DNA of 64,000 nt from JAHEKD01 sp965204695 (GCA_965204695.1 OZ242007.1:1922001-1986000), one strand, 5' to 3'. Shown: positions 35,087-43,636, counted from the stretch's first letter. Made by a program: numbers and translations. Notes: generated from the sequence alone by a model not told the origin.

Positions 35087-35524
35087 CTAGTTGGTGTTTG
35101 CACTTCGCTCAACCAACTGCCAGCCAAGCTGACCTACAATTTGCTCTACAACGTCTTTGCTAACTCCATGGTTGCGTAATAGCCGAGTTGACTTTCCTGT
35201 TCCATGTCTTGCGATATCTATATATACATCCTCACTTGATAACCTATCAGTATCTGAAACCTTTGGTGTTAAATTTGACATTGCAGAGTTGATGCATGGT
35301 GAGAAAGAATTAAGTTCTTTCAGCGACTCCAAACGAATGGGAATATTAGTAGGGACGCCATCAGGCAGCGCCTCGGATGGAAGCGCATCAAAAAACTCAG
35401 AAATGCGACCGGGCTTAATCACCATTAGAGCTTTAACGAAATTTGTGGTTGCTATATAGTTTTTGTTATCTAGTTTAGCTAAAGTTGCAGCTACTGCCAT
35501 TATTTTTCGTAATTCATCATCCAA
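35087..35524 (-). CDS. Clp N-terminal (Clp-R) domain-like protein
   Basis: A 145-residue, apparently all-helical protein. Two repeats resemble the Clp-R fold: residues about 6-50 (MAVAATLAKLDNKNYIATTN...) and about 80-138 (RLSSEDVYIDIARHG, then LLRNHGVSKDVVEQIVGQ). The second keeps the HLL-type helix and the L..GV..D pattern. No ATPase or protease domain follows, so it could act as an adaptor or sensor. It begins 6 bp after the TIR gene, in the same transcript. The domain call is by eye and needs profile confirmation. Confidence 0.5.
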   Translation of the reverse strand: MDDELRKIMAVAATLAKLDNKNYIATTNFVKALMVIKPGRISEFFDALPSEALPDGVPTNIPIRLESLKELNSFSPCINSAMSNLTPKVSDTDRLSSEDVYIDIARHGTGKSTRLLRNHGVSKDVVEQIVGQLGWQLVERSANTN

Positions 35525-35530
35525 ATGCTT

Positions 35531-36043
35531 CTAAATTGGCTTTAGAAGAGGATTCGCTTTCCCAAGATCTTCAAGTGAATCATTGTTGTTAAGGTTCTTT
35601 TTCAACAATTCAATATCATGATCCCAATAATCTCTTCTAATTGAAATTAAATGCTTTTTAGTTATTGCGGCGATGCAGTCAGGCAACACCTCAGCTGGAG
35701 GCATAGTTGCATCACGGACTAATACAGGAATTACAGTCTTTTGTTCGTCTGAAAGAGCAGTGCTGATTTCCTGGCGAACCCAATCAGATTCTTTATCTAT
35801 TCGCCTTTGACCCCACTCATCCATTCCGACGCGTAACCAGTCAGGTCCAATCAAGACAATAATCGTTTGAGAATTAATTAATGCTGAGCGAATTCTATCA
35901 GGCCACTGGTCACCCACATTGATAGTCTCAGTATCCATGAAAATTGATTCTTCAGATAGGATTTCGGACAAAGCATCGGATATTAGCTTTGCTTCAGGCG
36001 AAGTGTCTTCTCGACGATAATTTATGAATATTTGATCAGTCAT
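35531..36043 (-). CDS. TIR domain protein
   Basis: A 170-residue protein that is almost entirely one TIR domain. It shows the opening IFINYRREDTSPEA, FMDTETINVGDQWPDRI (box-like segment), TIIVLIGPDWL and DWVRQEISTAL, where Glu92 matches the catalytic glutamate of NAD-cleaving TIRs (W-x-x-x-E). Bacterial TIRs often deplete NAD+ or make signalling nucleotides in anti-phage defence. No sensor domain is fused; the Clp-N-like gene 6 bp downstream may supply it. ATG at 36043. The pair sits beside a truncated SDR gene. Confidence 0.88.
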   Translation of the reverse strand: MTDQIFINYRREDTSPEAKLISDALSEILSEESIFMDTETINVGDQWPDRIRSALINSQTIIVLIGPDWLRVGMDEWGQRRIDKESDWVRQEISTALSDEQKTVIPVLVRDATMPPAEVLPDCIAAITKKHLISIRRDYWDHDIELLKKNLNNNDSLEDLGKANPLLKPI

Positions 36044-36499
36044 ATTTTAGGCATAACATTCACGCTCTGCCAACCAGTCAAGCTTGCGAGTGATGGTTCG
36101 GCAACAGTTGATTCGGTCCATCTTCCCTTATCTATCAATAAATTAGGTTATTAATGAACAACTTTTGATTTTAGCAAATGCCGACCGTAGTTTAGATTAA
36201 ATTTGTCCGCTTTTGCGATTGGAAAACTAGGAGTGAATAATAACGAATGACAGAAAGGAGTATACAACAGCCAATGCTCAGTTATTTCGGCACACAAAGC
36301 TAACAACGTCAGATCGAATCTGAGTTTCTGGCTTACCATTGTGAAGGCATTTGTAGATTCGAAATCTTAAGCCTTGAGTCCCATACTTTATTAAAGACGT
36401 CTTTGTTTGAAGTGATGCTCTTTCCAAATTTTTTCCTTTTTCTTCCGTCGAACAAAGCCCCGTCATTTTCTTGGGTCAATTCGTTTTCTATCACATGTA
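36044..36499. other. 456-bp intergenic stretch at the TIR/SDR boundary
   Basis: No convincing gene is seen. A minus-strand frame with a GTG start (36494 to stop at 36333) could encode 53 residues beginning IENELTQENDGALF, with no recognised family. Short palindromes TCAGAT-CGA-ATCTGA (36309-36323) and around GATTCGAAATC near 36357 are present. Composition gives no sign of a mobile-element end. Confidence 0.3.
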
Positions 36500-36571
36500 C
36501 TATTTTTCAACTAAAAGTAAGGCTGTGGCACGACCAATACCTGAGGTCCCGCCTGTTACGAGTACTTTCAT
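36500..36571 (-). pseudogene. Truncated short-chain dehydrogenase (SDR), N-terminal stump
   Basis: ATG at 36571 begins KVLVTGGTSGIGRATALLL, the N-terminal strand and TGxxxGIG cofactor loop of an SDR. It reaches a stop after only 23 codons (36500-36502), and no SDR sequence follows in any frame. It begins 17 bp downstream of the M24 stop codon, so it was probably the fourth gene of that operon. The sequence beyond leads to the TIR/Clp-N pair. A deletion or replacement at about 36503 is the simplest explanation. Confidence 0.8.
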
Positions 36572-36587
36572 TTTTTAAAAGCAGGTC

Positions 36588-37751
36588 TTAGTTAACAACT
36601 AACAAATCACGTGAAAAGTTGGTGATGTAATCAGCGCCAGTTTCAGTCACTACTACTGAATCGCCAATCCGCCCTCCGAGTTTCCCATCAACCGAGATTC
36701 CGCCGTCCACGGCAAAAGTCATTCCAGGTTTGAGAATGGTTTTGTCTCCATGTTTCAACTCAGGTGTTTCCAGATAAGCCATACCGATGGATCGTCCGGT
36801 TCGATATCCAGTGGCATAACCACGTTGCTTATAAACTTCATCAGCCGCCTGAGCAATTGACTCGGCGGTTACTCCAGGCCGAATAGCAGCAATCGCCGCT
36901 TGTTGAGCATCGATAGCGACTTGTTGAACTTGAGCCGCGGCAGGTGAGACTTCATTAACAAAGAACATTCGGTCAAAACCCAATTTATATTGCTTAAACT
37001 GAGCCATGTTGCAGAAACAAAAATAGACTGGATCGCCTCTGTCGAAAGTCTTAACACTGGCACGTCTGTGCACCATCGACGTATCCTGGCCGGACTGCAT
37101 AATCTGTAAGTTATGAATCATTGGAGAAATAAAAGCTTCCCAACCGCGGGATGTCAAAAAACTCGCCGCTTTATGCGTGCCAGCATTAATAATATTCAGG
37201 GCAGCATGATATTCTGGCACACCTTCGGCCAGGGAGTCTTGTGCCGCCTGCATCATAGCTGCGGCGATGTCACCAGCTTGACGCATAACTTCTATTTCTC
37301 CAGCCGATTTGATCATGCGCATTTCTCCCAGGATCGATGAAAAGTCCAACAGTTCTTGCTGTGGCAAGGTTTCATCAAACCAGTTTCGCACGATAGCTGG
37401 AATAGACTGATGCTCAATGGCAATTCGTTTGGCTGATTTCGAATCCACATCCAGTGCTTTAGCTAAAACCTGCTCCCAGCGGTTATTGCCAGCATCTTCC
37501 CAAGTCAAAATACTTTCAACCCAGGTCATGGCACCAACCATTTCACTTTCCATCAAGGGAGTAATAACCACCGGTGCTTCATCAGGAGTAACTAACAAAA
37601 ATGTTGGGCGGCCAAATTCGACTGACAAATATCCCCAGAAACCAGCAAGATACGCTATCGAACTTTCATCAGTAACGACAGCAACATCAATATTGGCGTC
37701 TTTAAGTCTACGTTGAAATTCAATAGTTCGTTGCCTGGCTTCTTCTAGCAT
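36588..37751 (-). CDS. M24 family (creatinase-like) protein
   Basis: A 387-residue pita-bread-fold protein. The creatinase-N domain covers about 1-145 (VVTDESSIAYLAGFWGYLS), and the catalytic fold about 155-385 ends with GMTFAVDGGISVDGKLGGRIGDSVVV. The first metal aspartate is lost (DPVYFCFCNMAQFK), although GFDR keeps a later Asp. The His region reads TGRSIGMAYLE. It is probably metal-independent or uses an altered site, as in creatinase. Operon of dehydrogenase, desaturase, M24 and a lost SDR. Substrate unknown. Confidence 0.85.
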   Translation of the reverse strand: MLEEARQRTIEFQRRLKDANIDVAVVTDESSIAYLAGFWGYLSVEFGRPTFLLVTPDEAPVVITPLMESEMVGAMTWVESILTWEDAGNNRWEQVLAKALDVDSKSAKRIAIEHQSIPAIVRNWFDETLPQQELLDFSSILGEMRMIKSAGEIEVMRQAGDIAAAMMQAAQDSLAEGVPEYHAALNIINAGTHKAASFLTSRGWEAFISPMIHNLQIMQSGQDTSMVHRRASVKTFDRGDPVYFCFCNMAQFKQYKLGFDRMFFVNEVSPAAAQVQQVAIDAQQAAIAAIRPGVTAESIAQAADEVYKQRGYATGYRTGRSIGMAYLETPELKHGDKTILKPGMTFAVDGGISVDGKLGGRIGDSVVVTETGADYITNFSRDLLVVN

Positions 37752-37793
37752 GATTATTTGTTGTATTAGCTCTGATGTTTAATACCGATTGTT

Positions 37794-38771
37794 TCAAGCT
37801 TGTGCCGGCTGAGGTATTTGCTTGGGAATATAAAATCCCGGATCGATTTGTTGTTTACTCACAGCCAAAATAATTTCTTTATAAGCCGCAGGTAAACTCG
37901 GCAGAGGTTCAGGTAACTGATCTTTCACTAATTCGTGTAGTTTAGGTAAGTTGTAAAACGGCACTAGCGGGAACATGTGGTGTTCGACGTGATAGTTCAT
38001 GTTTAAATATAAAAAGCGAATGATGGGATTGGTATAGAAGGTTCGGGTGGTTTTCCGATGATCCTGAATATTCATCGCCAGACCGGTGTGTTGCGCGACT
38101 CGAAATATTCCATAAAACGGCGCGCCAATGAATCTGGGGAGAATTAGCAATGTCACCGGCAGCCAGCTTGCACTAATGATTGACCAAGCGATTATGAGAA
38201 GATAACTGCCGACGATGAATCGGGAATTCCAACATACCCGATTCATTTGTTCGGCTGGAATACTGTCTTTGATCAACTCTGTGGGACGTCTGAAACACAA
38301 CCCAAATAGTTGCAAATAATATCGGTGTACACCACCCAAACCACTCAACTGTAACCAGAACTCGCCCCAAGTCATCGGATTCGCCAACGCCAGTTCACTG
38401 TCATTTTCATCAAAGTGGGTATAGGTATGATGCCCTGCATGTGCCCAGCGCACAGATATTGGCTCCATTTGCACCATCCAACCGGATATCCACAAAATTA
38501 ATTCATTCATCCACCGAGTTTTAAACGGTGTGCCGTGACAAGATTCATGAACGACCGCATTACCGAACGCCCAGACGATGCTATATAAAATAAAGATGGG
38601 AATAATCCACGCATGGCCCCAACCATAAACAATTAAAGCACCGAGACTGAAAAGGATTAACAAATGACCGCCAAAATACAGGGTTGGTAGAAAATCCTGA
38701 CGCCGCATGAGTTGCTTTAGCGTTTTGCGATCAATATCGCATTTGTACCAATTTTGGGGAGCATTATCCAT
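37794..38771 (-). CDS. Fatty acid desaturase family membrane di-iron enzyme
   Basis: A 325-residue integral membrane protein with the three histidine boxes of membrane desaturases/hydroxylases: HESCHGT near residue 95, HAGHHTYTH near 131, and HVEHHMF near 270. About four TM segments surround them. The family introduces double bonds or hydroxyl groups using O2. Its place between a 3-hydroxyisobutyrate-dehydrogenase-like gene and an M24 gene suggests action on a small amine or osmolyte rather than a lipid, by analogy with desaturase-fold hydroxylases; that is inference. Confidence 0.88.
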   Translation of the reverse strand: MDNAPQNWYKCDIDRKTLKQLMRRQDFLPTLYFGGHLLILFSLGALIVYGWGHAWIIPIFILYSIVWAFGNAVVHESCHGTPFKTRWMNELILWISGWMVQMEPISVRWAHAGHHTYTHFDENDSELALANPMTWGEFWLQLSGLGGVHRYYLQLFGLCFRRPTELIKDSIPAEQMNRVCWNSRFIVGSYLLIIAWSIISASWLPVTLLILPRFIGAPFYGIFRVAQHTGLAMNIQDHRKTTRTFYTNPIIRFLYLNMNYHVEHHMFPLVPFYNLPKLHELVKDQLPEPLPSLPAAYKEIILAVSKQQIDPGFYIPKQIPQPAQA

Positions 38772-38799
38772 TTGTTTGATCCGTGCTCACTGTATGTTA

Positions 38800-39759
38800 T
38801 CAGCTTTTCGGCACTACCTCATAGCCAGGCTCTTCAGGCTCATCGTCCAGCATTTCCGGCGGAAAGCCTGGTGCTCTAATATCTGCGCCAGTGGCTTCTT
38901 CTAAACGGCGGATAATATTAGGTGAGTATTCCCTGGCACCATAGCGTTGCATCCCATCTGCAAAAATTTTTTCCATGATGGGCGAAAGCTCAAGTGGCAC
39001 ATTGTTACGGCGGGCAATATCACCAAATAGACCAATGTCTTTGCAGACTAAATCCATAGTGAAATTAATGTCACGGCTACCATTGAGGATCACTTGACTT
39101 TCGGTTTCATGCACGAATGAATTACCTGATGAAATTTTAACCGCTTCATAAGTCGTATTTAAGTCCATTCCGGCGACTTTGGCTGTGACTAGAGCTTCAC
39201 ATAATGTCAGTAAATTTGCTGTTGCTAAATAATTAGTAACAACTTTCAGTATTGAAGCTGAACCTAACTCACCAGTATGCAAAACACGCCGTCCCATGGT
39301 CGTTAATATTGGCAGCATACGTTCAAAGGTCTCACGTTTACAGCCAGCAAAAATTGCAATGTTTCCTGTTGCAGCTCTATGACAGCCGCCAGATACAGGA
39401 CAATCTACAGGCTCGGCGCCAACTTCTTTGACAAACGCACCCAGTCGATGCACTTCATGTTCATCTGTAGTGCTCATCTCTGCCCAGATTTTTCCTTCCG
39501 ACAAACCTTTTAGGGCACCATCTTCAGCTTCCATAACTGCTGCACTAGCGGCCGGACTGGGCAAACATGTAATCAAAATATCAACATTCTCGGCCATTTG
39601 CTTAGGGCTTTGCCCCCACTTAGCACCGTTGTCCAAAAAGGGTTGTGCCACATCCTTATCCAGATCACGTACAGTTAAATCAATACCGTTTCTGAGCAAG
39701 CTACCTGCGAGTTTACCACCCACATTACCTAAACCAATAAATCCTACTTTTAAAGTCAT
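38800..39759 (-). CDS. NAD(P)-dependent 3-hydroxyacid dehydrogenase (HIBADH/GarR family)
   Basis: A 319-residue beta-hydroxyacid dehydrogenase. The Rossmann motif GFIGLGNVGGKLAGSLL opens it. The substrate motif DCPVSGGCHRAATGNIAIFAG is near residue 120, and the catalytic Lys lies in SILKVVTNYL near 170. It oxidises a 3-hydroxyacid such as hydroxyisobutyrate, tartronate or a related compound. The C-terminal about 25 acidic and proline-rich residues extend past the usual end. It is first gene of the operon and divergent from a LysR gene. Confidence 0.92.
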   Translation of the reverse strand: MTLKVGFIGLGNVGGKLAGSLLRNGIDLTVRDLDKDVAQPFLDNGAKWGQSPKQMAENVDILITCLPSPAASAAVMEAEDGALKGLSEGKIWAEMSTTDEHEVHRLGAFVKEVGAEPVDCPVSGGCHRAATGNIAIFAGCKRETFERMLPILTTMGRRVLHTGELGSASILKVVTNYLATANLLTLCEALVTAKVAGMDLNTTYEAVKISSGNSFVHETESQVILNGSRDINFTMDLVCKDIGLFGDIARRNNVPLELSPIMEKIFADGMQRYGAREYSPNIIRRLEEATGADIRAPGFPPEMLDDEPEEPGYEVVPKS

Positions 39760-39869
39760 TGTTGTTTTTACCTTGAGCTAGATTTGAAAACAAACCACCT
39801 GAAGTGGCATCTTAATCAATTATTATTGTTAAAAGATAAGCAAATAACAAATTCTTTATATTTACTCTT

Positions 39870-39890
39870 AGCATGAATATAATTCATGCT
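39870..39890. promoter_or_regulatory. Candidate LysR operator (21-bp palindrome)
   Basis: AGCATGAAT and ATTCATGCT are perfect 9-bp arms around ATA. It lies 18 bp upstream of the LysR start codon and about 110 bp from the divergent dehydrogenase operon. Geometry and position fit an LTTR recognition site. Confidence 0.65.
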
Positions 39891-39907
39891 TAATTTAGCT
39901 AAATCCA

Positions 39908-40798
39908 ATGCAATATAAACTTCCTCCACTCGATGCGCTTTTTGCATTTGAAGCCGCTGCCAGACTGGGTAGTTTCGCTGCGGCTGCTGAAGAACTTAAC
40001 CTTACACAATCTGCTGTCAGCCATCGAGTTAGATCACTGGAGAGTTTTCTTGGATACCAATTATTTGATCGTTTTCCGCGCAGCCTGATACTTAACGAGT
40101 TAGGCAAGGCTTATTTACCCTCTGTGCAAACGGCATTTGTTGAACTGACAGCCTCAACACGAGGTATTTTTGGTGCGACCAAGAGGGAACAAGTAACAGT
40201 ACGATTACCCGTAACTCACGCAGTGCTATGGCTACCGCAATACCTGGATCGTTTTGCTAATGATTATCCCAATATTGATGTACGGGTTTATTCAGACATC
40301 TGGTCAGATCAACATGTACACACAGAAACGGATTTAGAATTTCGATTAGGCAACGGAAATTGGCGAGATGCGGATAGCTTTTTATTACTGAGTGAACATA
40401 TGGTGCCGGTGTGTAGTGCTAAACACGTAAAACAGTTTGGATTAGCTAATAATGTTTCAGACCTGGCACAGCGAGCACGAATTAATAGTCTTGGTTATGA
40501 CCACTTATGGCAAAAATTATTCCAATCAGAAGCGAACATCCATCATCTGCAAACTAATAGCATTTGGGTAGACACGACTTTAGCCGCCATCGAAATGGCT
40601 TGTGTGGGTGTAAGGATTGCTTTATTACAAACTAGTCTGCTTGAAACACCTGTGGTAAAAAAACGATTACAAATTGCTTATGACACTCGAATTTCGATGC
40701 AAGAAGGTCTTTATTTAGTCATACCTAAATCAGGTGACCCTTTGTCAAAGGCAGCGATTTTATTCAAAGACTGGATAACTAAAGAACTGAATAACTAA
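39908..40798 (+). CDS. LysR family transcriptional regulator (GcvA-like)
   Basis: A 296-residue LTTR. The HTH lies in residues about 8-65 (FAAAAEELNLTQSAVSHRVRSLESFLG). The co-inducer domain includes LPVTHAVLWLPQYLDRFANDYP, of GcvA/AmpR type. It is divergent from the dehydrogenase/desaturase/M24 operon across a spacer with a strong palindrome, so that operon is the likely target. The dehalogenase gene downstream is separated by 117 bp. Confidence 0.92.
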   Translation: MQYKLPPLDALFAFEAAARLGSFAAAAEELNLTQSAVSHRVRSLESFLGYQLFDRFPRSLILNELGKAYLPSVQTAFVELTASTRGIFGATKREQVTVRLPVTHAVLWLPQYLDRFANDYPNIDVRVYSDIWSDQHVHTETDLEFRLGNGNWRDADSFLLLSEHMVPVCSAKHVKQFGLANNVSDLAQRARINSLGYDHLWQKLFQSEANIHHLQTNSIWVDTTLAAIEMACVGVRIALLQTSLLETPVVKKRLQIAYDTRISMQEGLYLVIPKSGDPLSKAAILFKDWITKELNN

Positions 40799-40915
40799 AT
40801 TTTCCAGGGTATGAATTTCGTTGTACTCTCAGAGCAGTAGAAACAACAGAATAGTCAGAACGACTCTAACTTTTGATGGTGTTAAGATTGCTCCAATTTA
40901 CATGAAGATTTAAAG

Positions 40916-41590
40916 ATGACACTAACTTTGGGATTCGACGTTTACGGTACCTTAATCGATACGCATGGTGTGATTCAGCAACTTGAAACCATGATCGGTG
41001 ATCAATCCACGGCCTTTTCTAATACCTGGCGGGATAAGCAGCTCGAATACACTTTCCGACGTGGATTGATGCGCGAGTACGAGAATTTTCCCAAATGCAC
41101 AAAAGATGCATTGGAATATACCTGCTCGTTTTACAACGTGGATATCTCTGAACAACAAAAACATAATCTGCTAGCTGGTTATTTAACTTTACCAACTTTC
41201 GCAGATGTTGAAGATGGGTTATCTACCCTACAAGCAGCAGGAGTTAAGATGTTTGCATTTTCCAACGGAGTGCCGGAAGCGCTAGAAACATTGCTAACTA
41301 ATGCAGGTATTCGAGATTATTTTTTGGGTGTTGTCAGCGTTGATGATGTGCAGACATTCAAACCTAATCCCGATGTATACCAACATTTTTTGAACATAAC
41401 AGAAACTGAAGCTAATCATGCCTGGCTCATCTCAAGTAATGGATTTGATGTAATTGGCGCGATTAATATGGGTATTAAAGCGGCCTGGGTACAGCGATCA
41501 AATAAAATTGTATTCGATCCCTGGGGTATTGAGCCTACGATTACAGTAAGTAGTTTAATCGACCTTGCCGAACAACTATCCGAACATTAA
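40916..41590 (+). CDS. Haloacid dehalogenase type II-like (HAD superfamily)
   Basis: A 224-residue HAD hydrolase of the L-2-haloacid dehalogenase subgroup. The nucleophile is Asp8 in GFDVYGTLID. Motif II is FAFSNGVPEALETLL near residue 115. Motif III/IV is TFKPNPDVYQHFLN followed by AWLISSNGFDVIGAINMG. It lacks a clear acidic motif IV pair, as in 2-haloacid dehalogenases. The next gene, a 2-oxoglutarate oxygenase, starts 11 bp after the stop. Substrate is likely a 2-halo- or phospho-acid. Confidence 0.85.
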   Translation: MTLTLGFDVYGTLIDTHGVIQQLETMIGDQSTAFSNTWRDKQLEYTFRRGLMREYENFPKCTKDALEYTCSFYNVDISEQQKHNLLAGYLTLPTFADVEDGLSTLQAAGVKMFAFSNGVPEALETLLTNAGIRDYFLGVVSVDDVQTFKPNPDVYQHFLNITETEANHAWLISSNGFDVIGAINMGIKAAWVQRSNKIVFDPWGIEPTITVSSLIDLAEQLSEH

Positions 41591-41600
41591 AGAGATGACT

Positions 41601-42389
41601 ATGAAAACAATAATTAATTTGGAAAAATTTCCGCTTGATTATCTCGATAGTCAAGCCGGAATAGAGTTAATTAATCGCTGTAAAAACGAGTTAGTCACTG
41701 ATGGCATGTTTAATTTGGAAGGGTTTCTTTTACCCAATGCTATCGAACAAGCCGTCAATGAAGTCAAACCCTTGCTAGATGCAGATTTTTTTTTACATGA
41801 GCGACAACATAATATTTATTTTAAAAAAACAATTCCCGAACTTGATGATGATCATCCTGCTCTGAAGCTGCAATTGACTTCAAGTCGCACAATCTGTGCC
41901 GATCAATTTGAAAACAGCGTTTTAATCAAAGTTTATGAATACCCTGCATTTGCAGAATTTCTAGCCAGGGTAATGGATAAAGAAACGCTCTATACTATGG
42001 CTGATCCATTGGCACGCGTAAATGTAATGGCTTATCGTGATGGCCAGGCACTCAACTGGCATTTTGATCGTTCCGAGTTTACTACAACGTTATTATTACA
42101 ATCACCTGCACAAGGAGGTGATTTTGAATATCGAACCGATTTGCGCTTTGATGACGATCCCAACTATGAAGGTGTTGTCAGATTATTAAATAATCAGGAT
42201 CCTGATAAAAAACTATTACAACTCGAAGCTGGTACCTTGAATGTATTCAAAGGTAAGAACACCGCTCATAGAGTGACCCCTGTAGTGGGAGACAAGGAAC
42301 GAATCATCACCGTTTTTTCTTACTATCAACAACCGGATGTGGTGTTCTCTGAGCAAGAGCGTATCGGTTTTTATGGTAGAGCACGTTAA
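41601..42389 (+). CDS. 2OG-Fe(II) oxygenase of the BesD/HalD-like family, HxD type
   Basis: A 262-residue non-haem iron oxygenase. Its iron ligands are His154 and Asp156 (LNWHFDRSEFTTTLL) and His223 (NTAHRVTPV). The 2-oxoglutarate Arg is probably Arg234 in DKERIITVFSY. The family pattern GGDFEYRTDLR resembles radical amino-acid halogenases. Those replace the Asp with Gly to bind chloride; here Asp is kept, so hydroxylation is expected. ATG 41601 is chosen for its spacing from AAAGAG; ATG 41595 and TTG 41565 are alternatives. It pairs with the dehalogenase gene upstream. Confidence 0.82.
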   Translation: MKTIINLEKFPLDYLDSQAGIELINRCKNELVTDGMFNLEGFLLPNAIEQAVNEVKPLLDADFFLHERQHNIYFKKTIPELDDDHPALKLQLTSSRTICADQFENSVLIKVYEYPAFAEFLARVMDKETLYTMADPLARVNVMAYRDGQALNWHFDRSEFTTTLLLQSPAQGGDFEYRTDLRFDDDPNYEGVVRLLNNQDPDKKLLQLEAGTLNVFKGKNTAHRVTPVVGDKERIITVFSYYQQPDVVFSEQERIGFYGRAR

Positions 42390-42642
42390 TGGATCGCAAC
42401 CCGTGTTGTAAATCTTGTTGACCAACAATAGCCATGATTTCTATATTTCCATCGACAATTCGATAGAAAATACTGTTTGAACCACAAACACATCGTCGAT
42501 ATTCAGGCTTTATGTGATTAACTGTCTGATATAAATAAGGGTTTGTTACAATTTTGTCGAAATGACTAATCAGTGAAAGATAGTATTTATCCGCTTGAGT
42601 TTCGCCGAAAACAATTAAGCCGTACAGATAAATACGCCACAA
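42307..42642 (-). pseudogene. Orphan ParE/RelE-like toxin, probable remnant
   Basis: The reading frame contains a clear RelE/ParE toxin core: DLWRIYLYGLIVFGETQADKYY, then RRCVCGSNSIFYRIVDGNIE and IMAIVGQQD. The frame extends upstream to about 42696 (EESIVFAAQSKK...), but without ATG or GTG; the first listed start is TTG at 42642, inside the core. The 3' end runs about 30 codons past the usual toxin end and overlaps the oxygenase gene by 83 bp. No antitoxin gene adjoins it. It is probably degenerate. Confidence 0.6.
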
Positions 42643-42696
42643 GTCTTTTTTTGATTGCGCGGCAAATACAATACTCTCTTCATTTAGCAGAGATGC

Positions 42697-43626
42697 TTAA
42701 CTGAGGTCACGAATATAAGCTAACATCCTTTTCCGCATTTTTTCATCAGGCAATCGCCCCTGCTGTGCACCCATATTTTCAACGACATGTTCAACTTGAG
42801 TTGTTGCTGGAATTGCACAAGTTACTGCCGGATGGGAGACAATAAATTTCAAAAAGAACTGGGCCCAGTTTGTACAATCAAAATCTTGTACCCAAACTGG
42901 TAATGGATAATGAGCGAATCGATCAAATAATTGCCCACGCCTGAAGGGGCGATTGACAATAACAGCTATTCCTTTTTCCCGAGCCACAGGTAATAGCCGT
43001 TGCTCAACTTCCCGATCAACAACATTATAGGTAAGCTGGACGAAATCCATTTGTGTATTCAGTAAAATTTTTTCAAGATCACGATGCCGACGCCCATGGG
43101 AAGTTGTCACGCCAAGGTAACGAATTCGATTGTTGACTTTTAGCTCTTGCAAGGTTTCCAAGTGTTTTTCAAAACCAACCAGGTTATGTATTTGGAACAA
43201 ATCGAATTTATCGATACCCCACAGTTCAAACGAATCCTCAATCTGGCCGATTCCCATTCTCTTAAGTGGCGTCCAGACTTTGGTCGCTGAGAACAATTCA
43301 GAACTTCCAGTATGTTTGAGGCAATCTCCTATTACCTCTTCTGCATAACCATACATAGGTGAAGAATCAAGTACCGTCCCACCCAATTCGAAAAATTTTG
43401 CCAGCACTTTGCATTGTTGATCACGCAGTTTTTGTTCATGACCAATATCAAAGGTCAACCAACTCCCCATGCCAATAATGGGCACCTGTTCTCCGGTTGA
43501 TGGAATTGCTTTAGTAATCAGCTCACTAGAATTAGAGCTAACGTAAATAGGAATTAAGCCGGTTAAACCCAGTGCTGTAGAGGATTTAATAAATTGACGC
43601 CTGCTAGCTTTAACAAAATACGGCAT
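42697..43626 (-). CDS. Aldo/keto reductase with Tat signal
   Basis: A 309-residue AKR. Residues 1-35 form a Tat signal (ASRRQFIKSSTALGLTGL). The barrel follows with GTVLDSSPMYGYAEEVIG (catalytic Asp and Tyr), ATKVWTP (Lys) and DLFQIHNLVG (His). Periplasmic NADPH is unusual, so exported AKRs are of unclear function. ATG 43626 is the true start: upstream in-frame residues from 43653 come from the end of a MITE-like element. That element also supplies the Shine-Dalgarno-like AGAGG. Confidence 0.87.
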   Translation of the reverse strand: MPYFVKASRRQFIKSSTALGLTGLIPIYVSSNSSELITKAIPSTGEQVPIIGMGSWLTFDIGHEQKLRDQQCKVLAKFFELGGTVLDSSPMYGYAEEVIGDCLKHTGSSELFSATKVWTPLKRMGIGQIEDSFELWGIDKFDLFQIHNLVGFEKHLETLQELKVNNRIRYLGVTTSHGRRHRDLEKILLNTQMDFVQLTYNVVDREVEQRLLPVAREKGIAVIVNRPFRRGQLFDRFAHYPLPVWVQDFDCTNWAQFFLKFIVSHPAVTCAIPATTQVEHVVENMGAQQGRLPDEKMRKRMLAYIRDLS

Positions 43627-43636
43627 GGTTGAGGAA

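Noticed and set aside
36333..36494. 53-residue minus-strand frame with GTG start beside the SDR stump
   Set aside because: No ribosome site or recognised motif; too short to call without homologues.
41601..42389. Radical halogenase (BesD type)
   Set aside because: The iron site reads His-Phe-Asp; halogenases of this family need a Gly or Ala in place of the Asp.
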